Of a DNA stretch of 64,000 bases, positions 19,960 through 30,809 are shown one piece after another. This DNA comes from Streptomyces sp. WAC08241. Lineage in GTDB: Bacteria > Actinomycetota > Actinomycetes > Streptomycetales > Streptomycetaceae. A program made the translations under genes and the position numbers. The notes below the pieces were generated by a model, which saw nothing but the letters and a program-made list of their open reading frames with translations, was not told the DNA's origin and made no database searches. The stretch's first letter is position 1; every line of letters starts with the position of its first letter. The DNA lies in contig CP042279.1 in NCBI GenBank assembly GCA_007858575.1, positions 1,550,001 to 1,614,000 of the forward strand, written 5' to 3'.

Positions 19960-21252
19960 GTGAGCGTGACCACGTGGGCGACCGTCGCGGTGTTCGCGGC
20001 CGTCTACGTCCTGATCGCCACGGAGTGGGTCCACCGGGTCGCCGCGGCCTCGGCGGCGCGGTCGCGATGCTGCTCATCGGGGCGACCGGCGCGGAGGACG
20101 CGTTCTTCTCCGCGCACACGGGCATCGACTGGAACGTCCTCTTCCTGCTCCTCGGCATGATGCTGATCGTCTCCGTCCTCAAACGCACCGGCGTCTTCGA
20201 GTTCGTCGCCATCTGGGCCGCCAAACGCTCCCGGGGGCGCCCGTACCGCCTGATGGTGCTCTCGTCCTCGCCACCGCCCTCCTGTCGGCGTGGCTGGACA
20301 ACGTCACCACCGTCCTCCTCATCGCCCCGGTCACGATCGCGGTCTGCGGCCGGCTCGGCCTCCCCGTCGTGCCGTATCTGATCGCGGAGGTCATGGCCTG
20401 CAACATCGGGGGCGCCGCCACCCTGATCGGCGACCCGCCCAACATCATGATCGGCTCGCGGGCCGGCCTCTCCTTCAACGACTTCCTGCTCCACATGGCC
20501 CCCATCACCACCCTCCTGATCCTGCTCTTCGCGGTGATGGCCCGCTGGATGTTCCGCGGCGCCTTCTCGTACGACCCCGAGCGCGCCGAGCGGGTCATGG
20601 CGATGCGCGAACGGGACGCGATCACCGACAGGCGGCTCCTCGTCATCAGCGGCGTCGTCATCGTCCTGGTGATGGTCTGCTTCGTCCCGCACACCGCCCT
20701 GCACCTGGAGCCCTCCGTCGTGGCCGTCAGCGGGGCCTGATCCTGCTCGCCGCCTCCCGGCTCGACCCCGGGAAGGTGGTGGCCGACGTGGAGTGGCAGA
20801 CGCTGGCGTTCTTCGCCGGGCTCTTCGTCATGGTCGGGGCCATGGTGCGGACCGGGGTCGTCACCGACATCGGGGAGGCGGCGGCCCGAGCCACCGAGGG
20901 AAGCTGTTCGGCACCTCGATGGCCCTGCTCTTCGGCGCGGTGGTGCCTCCGCCGTCATCGACAACATCCCGTTCGTCGCCTCGGTCAGCCCGATCGTCTC
21001 CCAGATCGTCGAGTCTCCGGCGGGACCGAACGGGCCGGCGTGCTCTGGTGGTCCTTCGCCCTGGGCGCGGACCTCGCCGGCAACGCCACGATCATCGCCT
21101 CCTCCGCCAACGTCGTCACCGTCGGCATCGCCGAACGCGCGGGCCACCCCATCTCCTTCTGGCAGTTCAGCAAGTACGGCCTCGTCGTCACGGCCGTCAC
21201 CACCGCCGTCGCGGGCCTGTACGTGTGGCTGCGCTACTTCGTCCTGGCCTGA
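19960..21252 (+). CDS. SLC13/ArsB-type ion permease
   Basis: ~430 residues with 11-12 membrane helices. WNVLFLLLGMMLIVSVLKRT and LSAWLDNVTTVLLIAPVTIA are the first half of the ion transporter fold; ACNIGGAATLIGDPPNIMIG is the highly conserved hairpin region of the ArsB/NhaD/CitMHS superfamily. The second repeat has VIDNIPFVASVSPIV and LGADLAGNATIIASSANVVT. Substrate (arsenite, dicarboxylate, sulfate or sodium) cannot be assigned; no ars genes are adjacent. GTG 19960. Frameshifts near 20055, 20265, 20737, 20902, 20948 and 21015. Confidence 0.85.
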
Positions 21253-21501
21253 CCGAGGCCCCGCCGGGCCACCGAGAGGAGCGAGGCACCATGGACGACT
21301 CCGACGAGGAGGGGACCGCCGCCCCGGGGGCCGTCGTGCGGCGCGACGCTCCCGGCTTCGCCCGGGGCCCGGGCGAAGGCCGCCCCGCGAGTACCGGCGC
21401 GGCCGGGCCTGGTCGGCGATGGCCTCGCCCGCGCCGCCGTCCCACTCAGTGGAACACCGGCCGGTGCGCCTTGACCCCGCCGACGGGCACCTGCTTCGAT
21501 C

Positions 21502-21591
21502 ATGCACATGAAGAGCCGCCGGACGACCCTCACGCGACGACGTCACGTCGACCTCGCGCGCACGTCCGGCGCCCTCTGTAGCGGACGCTGA
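21502..21591 (+). CDS. Sulfur-type leader peptide
   Basis: A 29-residue peptide, MHMKSRRTTLTRRRHVDLAR followed by TSGALCSGR. The R-R-H-(I/V)-D-L-x-R-x-x-x-A-L-C pattern is that of the short leader peptides found before sulfur-assimilation genes in streptomycetes, thought to act as attenuators. ATG 21502 or 21508. Unusually, the next gene (21927, secreted propeller-like protein) is not a recognised sulfur gene. A second, clearer member of the family lies at 58503. Confidence 0.7.
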   Translation: MHMKSRRTTLTRRRHVDLARTSGALCSGR

Positions 21592-21926
21592 CCCCGGCCG
21601 CCGCCCTCCGCGCCCGCCGGAACAGCGCCCGGCCGCGTCGCCCCGGCCGCGACCCGTCACCCCTCCGCGCGTCGCCGTTCGCCGCGGCCGGACCCCGGCC
21701 GCGTAACGCCCAGCCCTTGTCACCGGCCCAACCGGTCCCACCGGCCCCACCGCTCCTCCCTCCTCCCGGCGATCCCGGGAGCTCCCGATCCGGGGACCCG
21801 CGGGGCCCGCCCGGCCGTGCCCGCCGCCCCGCCCGTACGCACCACTCCGCCCGTACGGGCCGCCGCCGCGCCCGTGCGCACGCGCCCCCACGCCCGTTCC
21901 CCTCCCGGAAGGAAACCGTCCTCGTC
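21592..21926. other. Untranslated region after the leader peptide
   Basis: 335 bases, extremely C/G-rich, with repeated 'cgcccgtac' and 'ccc' runs near 21830-21880. No supported gene and no clear terminator/antiterminator pair, although the high GC makes many weak hairpins possible. GGAAGGAAACC at 21907 is the ribosome site of the next gene. Confidence 0.45.
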
Positions 21927-23396
21927 ATGGCCGTCCCGTCCGCGCGCCCCCGCGCCCGCCGCAGGCCCCTGGTCGCCGCGCTGTTCTCCGCCCTCGCCCT
22001 CGCGGCCACCGCCGTCCCCGCCGGAGCGGCCCCCACCGCGCAGAGCTTCCTCCCCGTACCGCCGCACAACCCGTACGCGGGCCCCGACGGGACCGCCACC
22101 ATGCACGGGGACACCGGCTCCTCGGACACCACCCCGCTGGCGGGCCCCGGCGCGGGCGCCCTGGCCTCGAAGCGGGTGGCCTCGCCTCCGCCTGCCCCAC
22201 CGTCCTCGTCGGCTCCGACGGCCACCCGGTCGTCCTGTGCACCCCGATCTTCGGCCAGGTCCCGACCGTCCACCTCCTGAACCCGGCCGACGGCTCCTCC
22301 CTCGCCACCCTCCAGCTCACCAAGGGCTCGCTCCTCGGCGGCGTCTACGCCTACCTGGACGCCGAGGACCGGCTCGTCGTCGTGGACGGCAGCCGCAGCC
22401 TCCTGCGCGTCGCCCACCGCAAGGACGCCTCCGGCACCTGGCGCCTCTCCGTCGACCGCAGCCTCTCCCTCGCCTCCGCCGTCCCCGCCGACGACGCGGT
22501 CACCGGCCTCTCGCCGGACTGGCGGGGACGCGTGTGGTTCGCCACCGGCAACGGCGTGGTCGGCCTCGCCGACGACCGGACCGGACGGGTCGACACCCTG
22601 CGGCTCCCGGCCGGCGAGCGCGTCGCCAACAGCATCTCCACCGCCCCCGAGGGCACCGCCGTCACCAGCACCCACGCCACCTACCTGCTCACCGCGGACG
22701 CCGACGGCACGCCGAGGATCGCCTGGCGGCAGGCGTACGACCGGGGCCGGGCCCGCAAGCCGGGCCTGCTGAGCTGGGGCAGCGGCTCCACCCCGACCTT
22801 CCTCGGCCCGAGGACCGGCACCGACTACGTCGCGATCGTCGACAACGCCGACACCACCGTCCGCCTCAAGGTCTACCGCACCGCCGACGGCGGCGAGATC
22901 TGCTCGATCCCCGTCCTCCGGCTGCCGGCGGCCCCGGCAGCGAGAACTCGCCGATCGGCGCGGGCAACAGCGTCTTCGTCGCCGGCACCTACGGCTACCC
23001 GTACCCCGCGCTCCCGGACGGCGCGGGCCCGTCCGTCCCTCCTCGGCCGACTTCGCCGGCGGCCTGACCCGGGTGGACATCCGCCCCGACGGCACCGGCT
23101 GCGCCACGGTCTGGGACAACACCCTGCGCTCGGCGGCCGTCCCGAAGCTGTCCACCGCCACGAACACCCTGCACACCGTCGTGCGCGACCCGCTGATCCC
23201 CGGCACCAGGGGGACGGGCGTCCTCGACCCGTACCGCTACGTCCAGATCGACCCGGAGACGGGCCGCGTCACCCGCTCCCAGCAGGTCGGCATCGGATCC
23301 CTGTACGACACGCTCCAGATGGCCGGCACCGTCGCCCCGGACGGCGCCTACCTCCAGGGCACGGTCACCGGCGTCCTGCGGATCACCGCGGGCTGA
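21927..23396 (+). CDS. Secreted beta-propeller-like protein
   Basis: ~490 residues. A Sec signal peptide is visible: twin basic run RPRARRRPLVAALFSALALA then AAGAA/AVPAGAAPTAQSF-type cleavage region. The mature part has repeated blades with W/Asp-turn motifs: LDAEDRLVVVDGSRSLLRVA, LSPDWRGRVWFATGNGVVGL, DGTPRIAWRQAYDRG, DIRPDGTGCATVWDN. This is the look of a quinoprotein/SMP-30-like propeller. No catalytic motif stands out. The TGA at 23394 meets the nitrate reductase gene tail to tail. Frameshifts near 22187, 22925 and 23042. Function unknown. Confidence 0.7.
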
Positions 23397-23419
23397 GCCC
23401 CGCCCGCATCCGTACGCCC

Positions 23420-26400
23420 TCAGTACACGTCGCGGACGTACCGCCGGTCCGCGGCCATCCGCTCGACGTAGGCCGCCGCCTCCTCGTCGCCCATCCTCCC
23501 GTGGCGGGCGACGAGTTCGCGCAGGGCCCGGTCGACGTCCCCGGCCATGCGGGTCGCGTCGCCGCAGACGTGGAAGTGGGCGCCGTCCCGCAGCCAGGAC
23601 CAGAGGACGGAGCCGTGCTCGCGCATGCGGTCCTGCACGTAGACCTTGTTCCGCCGGTCGCGGGAGAAGGCGGTGTCGAGCCGGTCGAGGTGGCCGGAGG
23701 CGAGATGGGCCTCCAGCTCCTCGCGGTGGTAGAAGTCGGTGGCCTCGCGCTGCTCGCCGAAGAACAGCCAGTTGCGGCCGGTGTGGCCCCGGGCCCGGCG
23801 GTCCTCGAGGAAGCCGACGAAGGGGGCCACGCCCGTCCCGGGACCCACCATGATCAGGGGCGCGGCGGGGTCGGCCGGCGGCCGGAAGTGCGGGGAGCGC
23901 CGCACGAAGACCTGGACGGGACCGTCGTCGGCGCGGTCGGCCAGATAGGCGGAGCACACGCCGGCGCGGTCCCGGCCGCGGTCGTTGCCGTAGCGCACGA
24001 CGGAGACGGTGAGACGGACCTCGCCCGGGTGGGCCAGCGGGCTGGAGGAGATCGAGTACAGGCGCGGCCGGAGGCGCTTGAGCACCCCGGTCCACTCGGC
24101 GGCGGAGGCGCGGACGGGAAGTCGCCGATCACGTCCGCCATCTGGAGCCCCCACCCCCACTTCGCCAGCTCGTCCCCGTTGCCGGGGCGCAGCAGCCGCC
24201 GCAGGTCGTGGCTTCCGGAGCGCTCGGCGACGAACCTCAGCAGGTCCGGGGTGACGCGCGTGATGTCGAGCCGGGTCCGCAGGGCCTCGGCGAGGGAGGG
24301 GCCCGGCGCCGCCCGCGTCGACCGGCTCGTCGGGGTCGAGCCCCGTGAGGGCGAGCCACTCGGCGACCGGGCCGGCGCCGTTGACCGGCCACACCCCGAG
24401 CGCGTCGCCCGCCTCGTACGCGAGCTCGCCGCCGCGGGTGTCGAAGGCGAACTCCCGCACCTCCTTCCGCGAGCCGGGCAGGCTGAGCAGCCGGTTGCCG
24501 ACGAGGAGCGTGGCGAACGGAGAGGCTCGTGTACTCCCCGGTCCGCGCGGCGCCGGGGGCGGAACGGACGGGGAGGAGGGCCGGGGCGGCGAGCAGCGGG
24601 AGGAGCGCCGCGAGCCAGGCCGCGGAGCTCTCCTCGTGGTCGGGTTCGCAGTCGGTACGGGGATGGAGACGGGTGGCGCCGAGTGCGGCGAGGCGCTCGT
24701 CGACGCGCCGCCCGTGGCCGCAGAAGTCGGCGTACCCGGAGTCTCCGAAGGCCAGGACGGCGAAGCGGACGCCGTCGAGGCGCGGGGCGTCGGGGAGGCC
24801 AGCGCCTGCCAGAAGGCCGCTCCGTTGTCCGGGGCATCGCCGTCCCCGAACGTACTGGTCACCACCAGCAGGTCCGCGTCGGGACCGAGCCGCCCGAGGT
24901 CGGCGCCCTCCATCGGGAGGAGGGCCGGGGCGTGCCCGGCCTCGGCGAGGCGGCCGGCGGCGGTGGCGGCGAACTCCTCGGCCGTACCGGTCTGGGAGGC
25001 CCACAGGACCAGCAGACGGCGCGCGGGGCGGCCCGTTCCCCGTCGTCCCGCGCCGGCGCCCCGTCCCGTGCCCCGGACCGCGAGAACGCCCCGGCCAGCA
25101 CCCCGTCGACCCAGAGACCGCGCTCCGGCGCGAAGGGCGCGGACGCGGGCAGGACCGGCACGCGGCCGTCGGCGGGTGCTCCGGAGAGCCCGGACGTTCC
25201 GGCGAGCCCGGTCAGGAAGCCCGCGAGGTAGCGGCGCTCCGGCTCGGTGAACGGGGAGGGGCGAGGTCCGCGACGCCGAACAGGGCGGCGAGCGCGGGCA
25301 CGGGGCCTTCCTCCGGCCCCGGCCCGGGCCGCTCCTTCGAGTCGGTGACGGATACGGGAGCGGTCGTCTTCGCGAGGGTCACCGCGCACACCTTGAACTC
25401 GGGCTGGAAGGAGATCGGGTCGACGGCGTCGTGGGTGACGGCGTTGACGCTCAGGTACTCGCCGAACAGGTCGTTCCAGTGGAACGGGGCGAAGCAGTCG
25501 CCGGGCCGGACCCGGTCGGTGACCACGGCGGGCAGGACGGCGCGCCCGCGCCGCGAGGCGATCTCCACGCCGTCCCCTCGGCGATGCCGAGCGCCGCCGC
25601 GTCCTCGGGGTGGATCTCGACGAAGGGCCCGGGGTTCAGTTTCGCGAGCTTGGCGACCTTGCCGGTCCTGGTCAGCGTGTGCCACTGGTGCTGGAGGCGC
25701 CCGGTGTTGAGGAGGAACGGGTAGGCGTCGTCGGGGAGTTCCGCCGCCGGGAGGTGCGGGCGCGCGAAGAACCGGGCGCGTCCGCTCGCCGTCGGGAAGG
25801 CCAGTCGGGGCCGGGTGCCGTCCTCGCGTTCCAGGAGCGTCTGGCTGACGCCGTCGTTCACGTACCGGACCGGGTTGCGGTCGGGGCCGTCGGCGGCCGG
25901 GGCCGGCCACTGCACGGGGGTGGCGCGCAGCCTCTCGTACGTCACGCCGCGCAGGTCCCAGCCGGTCTGCGGGTTCCACGCCCGCTTGAGCTCTCGAACA
26001 CCTCCTCGGCGGAGGCGTGCGCGAAGCCGTCGGCGAAGCCCATCGCGCGGGCGACGCGGGCGATGAGCTGCCAGTCGGGCAGGGCCTGCCCGGGCGGGTC
26101 GACGACCCCTGGACGAGGGTGAGGTTCCGCTCGGAGTTGACCATGACGCCGTCGGACTCCGCCCACAGCGTGGCGGGCAGCACCACGTCCGCGTACGCGT
26201 TGGTCTCGGTCTCGGCGAACACGTCCTGGGTGACGACGAGTTCGGCGGCCTCCAGGGCGTCGATGACGGTCCTGCGGTTGGCGACGGAGGCGACCGGGTT
26301 GGTGCAGATGATCCAGCAGGCCTTGACCTCCCCGGCCGCCATCCGCTCGAACATCTCGACGGTGCCGCGCCCCGCCTCGGTCCGCAGCGTCCCTTCGGGG

Positions 26401-27534
26401 AGGTTCCACAGCTCCTCGACGAAGGCGCGGTCGGCGTCGACCAGCACCGACCGCTGGCCGGGCAGCCCCGGTCCCATGTAGCCCATCTCCCGGCCGCCCA
26501 TGGCGTTGGGCTGGCCGGTCAGCGAGAACGGCCCGGCGCCCGGCCGGCAGATCGCCCCGGTCGCGAGGTGCAGATTGACCAGCGCGTTGGTGTTCCAGGT
26601 GCCGTGCGTGGACTGGTTGAGCCCCATGGTCCAGCAGCTCGTCCACGCGCCGGCCTCGCCGATCCACCGCGCGGCCTCTCGGATGTCGGCCTCGGGAGGC
26701 CGGTGATCCCGGCGACCTTCGCGGGCGGGTAGTCGGCGAGGAAGGCGGGCATGTCCTCCCAGCCCTCCGTGAACTCCGCGACGAACTCCTCGTCGACGTG
26801 CCCGTTCTCGACGAGCAGGTGCAGCAGCCCGTTGAGCAGGGCGAGGTCGGTGCCCGGCCTGATCGGGAGGTGGAGGTCCGCCTTGTCCGCGGTGGCGTTG
26901 CGCCGGGGGTCGACGACGATCACCTTCGCCCCGGCCGTCTTCACCCGGTCCATCATCCGCAGGAAGAGGACGGGGTGGCAGTCCGCCATGTTGGAGCCGA
27001 TCACGAGGAACACGTCCGCGTGATCGAAGTCCCGGTAGGACCCGGGCGGTCCGTCCGCGCCGAGCGACAGCTTGTAGCCGGACCCGGCCGACGCCATGCA
27101 CAGCCGGGAGTTCGACTCGATCCGGCTCGTCCGGACGAAGCCCTTGGCCAGCTTGTTCGCCAGGTACTGCGCCTCCAGGACATCTGCCCGGAGACGTAGA
27201 AGGCCAGCGCGTCGGGCCCGTGCTCGTCCAGGATCGCGCGCAGTCGCCCCGCGACCCGGGCGACGGCGGCGTCGACGTCCGTCTCGACCGGCTCGCCCCC
27301 GCGCTCCGCCCGCACCAGCGCCTTCCCGAGCCGCCCCGGGGCCGCCGTCATGTCGGCGCTCGTGGCCCCCTTCGTGCACAGGCGGCCCGAGTTGGCCGGG
27401 TGCGCCCTGTCGCCGGACGCCCGCACGACCCGCCGCAGCCCGGTCGCCGGATCGCGCGCCACGTCGAGGACGATGCCGCAGCCGACCCCGCAGTACGAGC
27501 AGACCGTCCGCGTCGTCCCGCCCTCCGGCTCCAT
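23420..27534 (-). CDS. Assimilatory nitrate reductase fused to CysJ-type flavoprotein
   Basis: One ~1370-residue polypeptide. Residues 1-60 hold a [4Fe-4S] site ([13 protein letters not shown] ... [10 protein letters not shown]). Residues 60-690 are the molybdopterin oxidoreductase ([60 protein letters not shown] region). From ~750 a linker ([16 protein letters not shown]) leads to a flavodoxin domain (~845, [15 protein letters not shown]), a FAD domain ([15 protein letters not shown]) and an NADPH domain ending [10 protein letters not shown]. This matches the bifunctional nitrate reductase/sulfite reductase flavoprotein annotated in streptomycetes, letting NADPH drive nitrate reduction in one protein. 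ATG 27534 follows GAGGAGGGG. About ten frameshifts. A GlnR-like box lies upstream. Confidence 0.87.
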
Positions 27535-27601
27535 CGGCACCCCTCCTCGTCGTCCTCCCGGTCGGGAGGTCTCTCCGCCCACCCGACCGTAGGAAGCCCC
27601 G

Positions 27602-27640
27602 GTTTCCGGACGATCACGGCCCTCGCACACGGGGCGTTAC
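27602..27640 (-). promoter_or_regulatory. GlnR-like box upstream of nitrate reductase
   Basis: On the minus strand the order is GTAAC-n6-TGTGC-n7-GTGAT-n6-GAAAC. The GlnR pattern is gTnAC-n6-GaAAC repeated; the first and last elements are perfect, GTGAT is 4 of 5, TGTGC is weak, and one spacer is a base long. It ends 68 bases before the nitrate reductase ATG. Nitrogen-dependent control would fit the assimilatory role. Confidence 0.5.
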
Positions 27641-27794
27641 ACCGGACGCACGCCGGGCGGCGGGACGCCGTGAGCACCGCGCCGGCACGTCATTCTTCCC
27701 GGTCGCGGGCGGCGCTCCGGCCACGCGGGACCCCGGTTCACCCCCACGGGGCCCGCCCGGCCCCGATCCGCCGGACACCCCCTAGAGTGCGGGG

Positions 27795-28189
27795 ATGCCG
27801 TCGTACAGCATGGGGCAGGCCGCGCGGCTGCTCGGAGTGAGTTCGGAGACCGTTCGCCGGTGGGCGGACGGGGCAGGCTGGCCGTGGAGCGCGACGGGGC
27901 CGGCCGGCGGGTGGTCGAGGGGCGGCCCTGGCCGCCTTCGCCCGGGAGCGGGGGCGGGCTGCACGCCGTCCCGGAGGACGACGTGCCGACCTCGGTGCGG
28001 AACTCCTTCGTGGGGATCGTGACCGGGGTGCGGACCGACGACGTGGCCGCCCAGGTGGAGGTGCAGTCGGGGCCGCACCGGCTGGTGTCCCTGGTGACCC
28101 GCGAGGCCGTTGAGGAGCTGGGGCTCGACGTCGGGGCCACGGTCACCGCCCGGGTGAAGTCGACCCATGTGCACGTCGACCTGACCTGA
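27795..28189 (+). CDS. HTH-TOBE (molybdenum-binding) regulator
   Basis: ~130 residues. The N-terminus MPSYSMGQAARLLGVSSETV has an excisionase/MerR-type winged helix; after one restored G it continues RRWADGGRLAVERDGAGRRV. The C-terminal half (VRNSFVGIVTGVRTDDVAAQ, LVTREAVEELGLDVGATVTA, VKSTHVHVDL) is a TOBE/molbindin domain that binds molybdate or tungstate. It sits divergently from nitrate reductase and a few genes from modABC, so a molybdate-responsive regulator is the simplest reading. Frameshifts near 27873 and 27925. Confidence 0.85.
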
Positions 28190-28216
28190 CCCGTACGGGA
28201 CCGTCCCGGCCGGGGG

Positions 28217-29738
28217 TCAGCGGCAGAGGAGGGCGGCGCGCAGGTCCACCCGGTCGTCGAGCCGGGACAGGTCCCGGCCGGTGAGGGTCTCGATGCGCTC
28301 GACGCGGTAGTGGACCGTGTTGACGTGGATGTGGAGGGCCTCGGCGGTCCTCGTCCAGGAGCAGTCGTGCGCCAGGAACGCCTCCAGGGTCTCCAGGAGC
28401 ATGGCGCCCGACCCCGCCCGGCGCCGAGGAGGGGCCGAGGACCGTCGTGCGGTAGACCTCCCGCACGTCGACGGGGACGCCGGCGAGCAGCAGGGCCAGC
28501 CCGCCGAGGTCGCGGAGCCCGGCGACCGGCGGGGCCGGCGGGGCCAGGGCGGGGCCGCCGCGAGGGCGTAACGGGCCTGCGCGAGCGCGGTGTTCAGCGA
28601 CGTGGGCGCGGTGACGGGCAGGCTCATGCCGACCCGCCAGGCGCTCTCGGGGCGGCAGGCCCGGATCAGCGGCCACACCTCGCGCAGCCGCTCTCCCACC
28701 TCGTCCGCCGCGTCCTCCTCGTGGGCGAGGACCGCCGTCGCCTCGTCGCCGGCGCCCCGGGCGACGGCGAACGCGACGGACGGCAGGTGGCCGAGCGCCT
28801 CGGTGAGCGCGGCGACGCCGTCGGCACCGGCGTTCCCGTCCGGTTCCAGGGCCGCGACGACCACCGTGGCGGCCCGGTCCGCCAGGCCGCAGGAGGCCAG
28901 CGCGGACCGCAGGTGGTCGGTGTCGGCGCGCAGGGCGCCGACGGCCTCCACGAGCCGGCGGAGTCGGCGGCGCGCGCCGCCCGGTGCCGGTCTCGGCGGC
29001 GCCGGTGCCGGCCGAGGAGTTCGGATATCTCCTGGAGGACCTGCGGGGCACCCGCCCTCCTCCGGCAGGTGCAGGTACCAGGTGTCGAAGTCGGTGCCTC
29101 GGCCTCGACGCGCAGCGTCGTGCCCCGCCCGCCGCGCAGGACCTCCGCGGCCTCCCGGGCGGGCAGCTCCGTCGCACCGCCGGTGCGGGCCACGGTCCGG
29201 CCGCCGGGGGTGAGCAGGTGACAGGCGGGCGTGCCGAGGTGGGCGAAGGCCCGGTCGAGCAGCTCGCCGGTCGTCGCGCCGCCCTCCAAGGCGCGGTCGA
29301 GGTCCAGGCGCACGTTCTCCGGCAGGGCGCGGTGGTCGGCGGGGTGCCGGCTGAGCTCGCCCCACTGGCGCAGGTAGACGGCTTCGGTGACGGCCCGGAA
29401 GCTGGTGTGCGGGGCACGGCGACGAGGGCGACGCGGTGCCTCCGGCACGCGTCGACGAGCTCGCGCGGCACGTGTCCGTGGGTCTCCTCGCCGGCGAGCA
29501 GCGCCACCGCCCCCGCCCGGCGCAGGGCCGACACGAAGCGGTCCGTCTTGGCCGGCGCGCCCTCCCTGCTCCACCACACGAGCCCGCTCAGCACCACCTC
29601 GCCCGGCTGGAGGAAGCGCTCCGGGTCCTCCAGGTCGGTCGCGGTCACCCCGGCGATCTCCTGGCCGAGCAGCGCCTCGTCGCCCCAGACCAGGGAGAGG
29701 TCCAGACGGTCGAGTCGGAGGAGGTGGTCGACGTGCAT
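28217..29738 (-). CDS. PucR-family purine catabolism regulator
   Basis: ~505 residues. The N-terminal PucR domain reads MHVDHLLRLDRLDLSLVWGD then ATDLEDPERFLQPGEVVLSG. A long middle part follows, and the C-terminal HTH_30 reads SWTRTAEALHIHVNTVHYRV then RIETLTGRDLSRLDDRVDL. PucR proteins control purine degradation, and this one is divergent from xanthine dehydrogenase, which is its likely target. ATG 29738 follows AAGGAG. Symmetric sequences at 29774-29816 are candidate operators. Frameshifts near 28415, 28550, 28975, 29055, 29098 and 29415. Confidence 0.87.
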
Positions 29739-29773
29739 GCGGGGCTCCTTGCGCGGTCGCGGGACGGCTCGCC

Positions 29774-29816
29774 CTCGCATTCACGAGGCGAATGCGAGTC
29801 GCTGCATCGTAGATGC
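29774..29816. promoter_or_regulatory. Twin inverted repeats between pucR-like gene and xanthine dehydrogenase
   Basis: CTCGCATTC (29774-29782) and GAATGCGAG (29790-29798) are perfect arms around a 7-base spacer; immediately after, GCATC-GTA-GATGC (29804-29816) is a second perfect repeat. They lie 36-78 bases before the regulator start and ~160 before the dehydrogenase. Likely PucR-type operator. Confidence 0.55.
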
Positions 29817-29975
29817 CCGGGTACGGGCCGGGAAAAGCTCCTGGACGATCCTCCAGGCCGAGGACCGGGAGGGGACGATTTCCGGGTGCGCGTCCAGTCG
29901 TGCCGCGCGCCCCCGCCCGGCTTCACTGGCCTGAAGGAACCGGTCGGAGGACGCCGGTCGGAAGGCGGGGACGGG

Positions 29976-30809
29976 ATGGACCTCAACACGATCACGGACG
30001 TGCGGGACGCGCGCCTGCGCGAACCCTGGCGCCCCGGGGACGCCTGGCTGGGCGGCGGGACCTACCTCTTCTCCGAGCCCCAGCCGCACCTGCGCCGGCT
30101 CGTCGACCTGAGCCGGACGGGCTGGGAACCGCTCACGCGCCACCCGGACGGCTCGCTGGAGATCGCGGCGACCTGCACGATCACCCGGCTCTCCCGCTTC
30201 GGACGGCACTCCCTCGACGCCCCCGCGGCCCCGCTCTTCGAACAGTGCTGCCGGGCCTTCCTGGCCTCCTTCAAGATCTGGAACATGGCCACCGTCGGCG
30301 GGAACCTGTGCAACGGCCTCCCGGCCGGACCGATGATCTCGCTCACCGCCGCGCTCGACGGAAGCTGCCTCCTCCAGGCGCAGGACGGCTCCACGCGCGA
30401 GGCGAAGGTGGCCGAATTCATTCGGGGCGCGGGCGTCAAGGACCTCGCGGAGGGCGAACTCCTGCGCTCGGTGACGCTGCCCGGCCGGGCCCTGGAGTGC
30501 CGTACGGCCTTCCGGCAGGCCTCGCTGTACGGGCTCGGCCGCTCCGGGGCGCTGGTCATCGGGACGCTCGACCCGGTGGACGGCTCGCTGACGGTCACGG
30601 TGACCGCCGCCACCACCCGCCCGTTCCGGTTCTGGTTCCCGCTCCCGCCCACCCGCGAGGCGCTCCGGACCGCGATCGACACCGCCGTACGGGACGAGGA
30701 CTGGTTCGACGACATCCACGGACTGCCCGAGTGGCGCCGGCACATGGGCCTGCGCCTCGCCGAGGAGGTCCGCCGCGAACTGACCGCACCGGAGGGAGAC
30801 GCCCGATGA
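29976..30809 (+). CDS. Xanthine dehydrogenase FAD-binding subunit
   Basis: 277 residues in one unbroken frame, one of few intact genes here. MDLNTITDVRDARLREPWRP leads to GDAWLGGGTYLFSEPQPHLR, the FAD-binding GGGT loop, and IWNMATVGGNLCNGLPAGPM, the conserved T-V-G-G-N-L segment of CoxM/XdhB-type medium subunits. The C-terminal CO-deh-flav-C domain follows from ~180. Its TGA overlaps the ATG of the large subunit (ATGA), so subunits are translated together. Transfers electrons from the 2Fe-2S centres to NAD. Confidence 0.9.
   Translation: MDLNTITDVRDARLREPWRPGDAWLGGGTYLFSEPQPHLRRLVDLSRTGWEPLTRHPDGSLEIAATCTITRLSRFGRHSLDAPAAPLFEQCCRAFLASFKIWNMATVGGNLCNGLPAGPMISLTAALDGSCLLQAQDGSTREAKVAEFIRGAGVKDLAEGELLRSVTLPGRALECRTAFRQASLYGLGRSGALVIGTLDPVDGSLTVTVTAATTRPFRFWFPLPPTREALRTAIDTAVRDEDWFDDIHGLPEWRRHMGLRLAEEVRRELTAPEGDAR

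Noticed and set aside
21291..21581. 96-codon ORF starting MDDSDEEGTAAPG with a good ribosome site
   Set aside because: It becomes low-complexity, overlaps the leader peptide in another frame and matches no family; kept out as unsupported.
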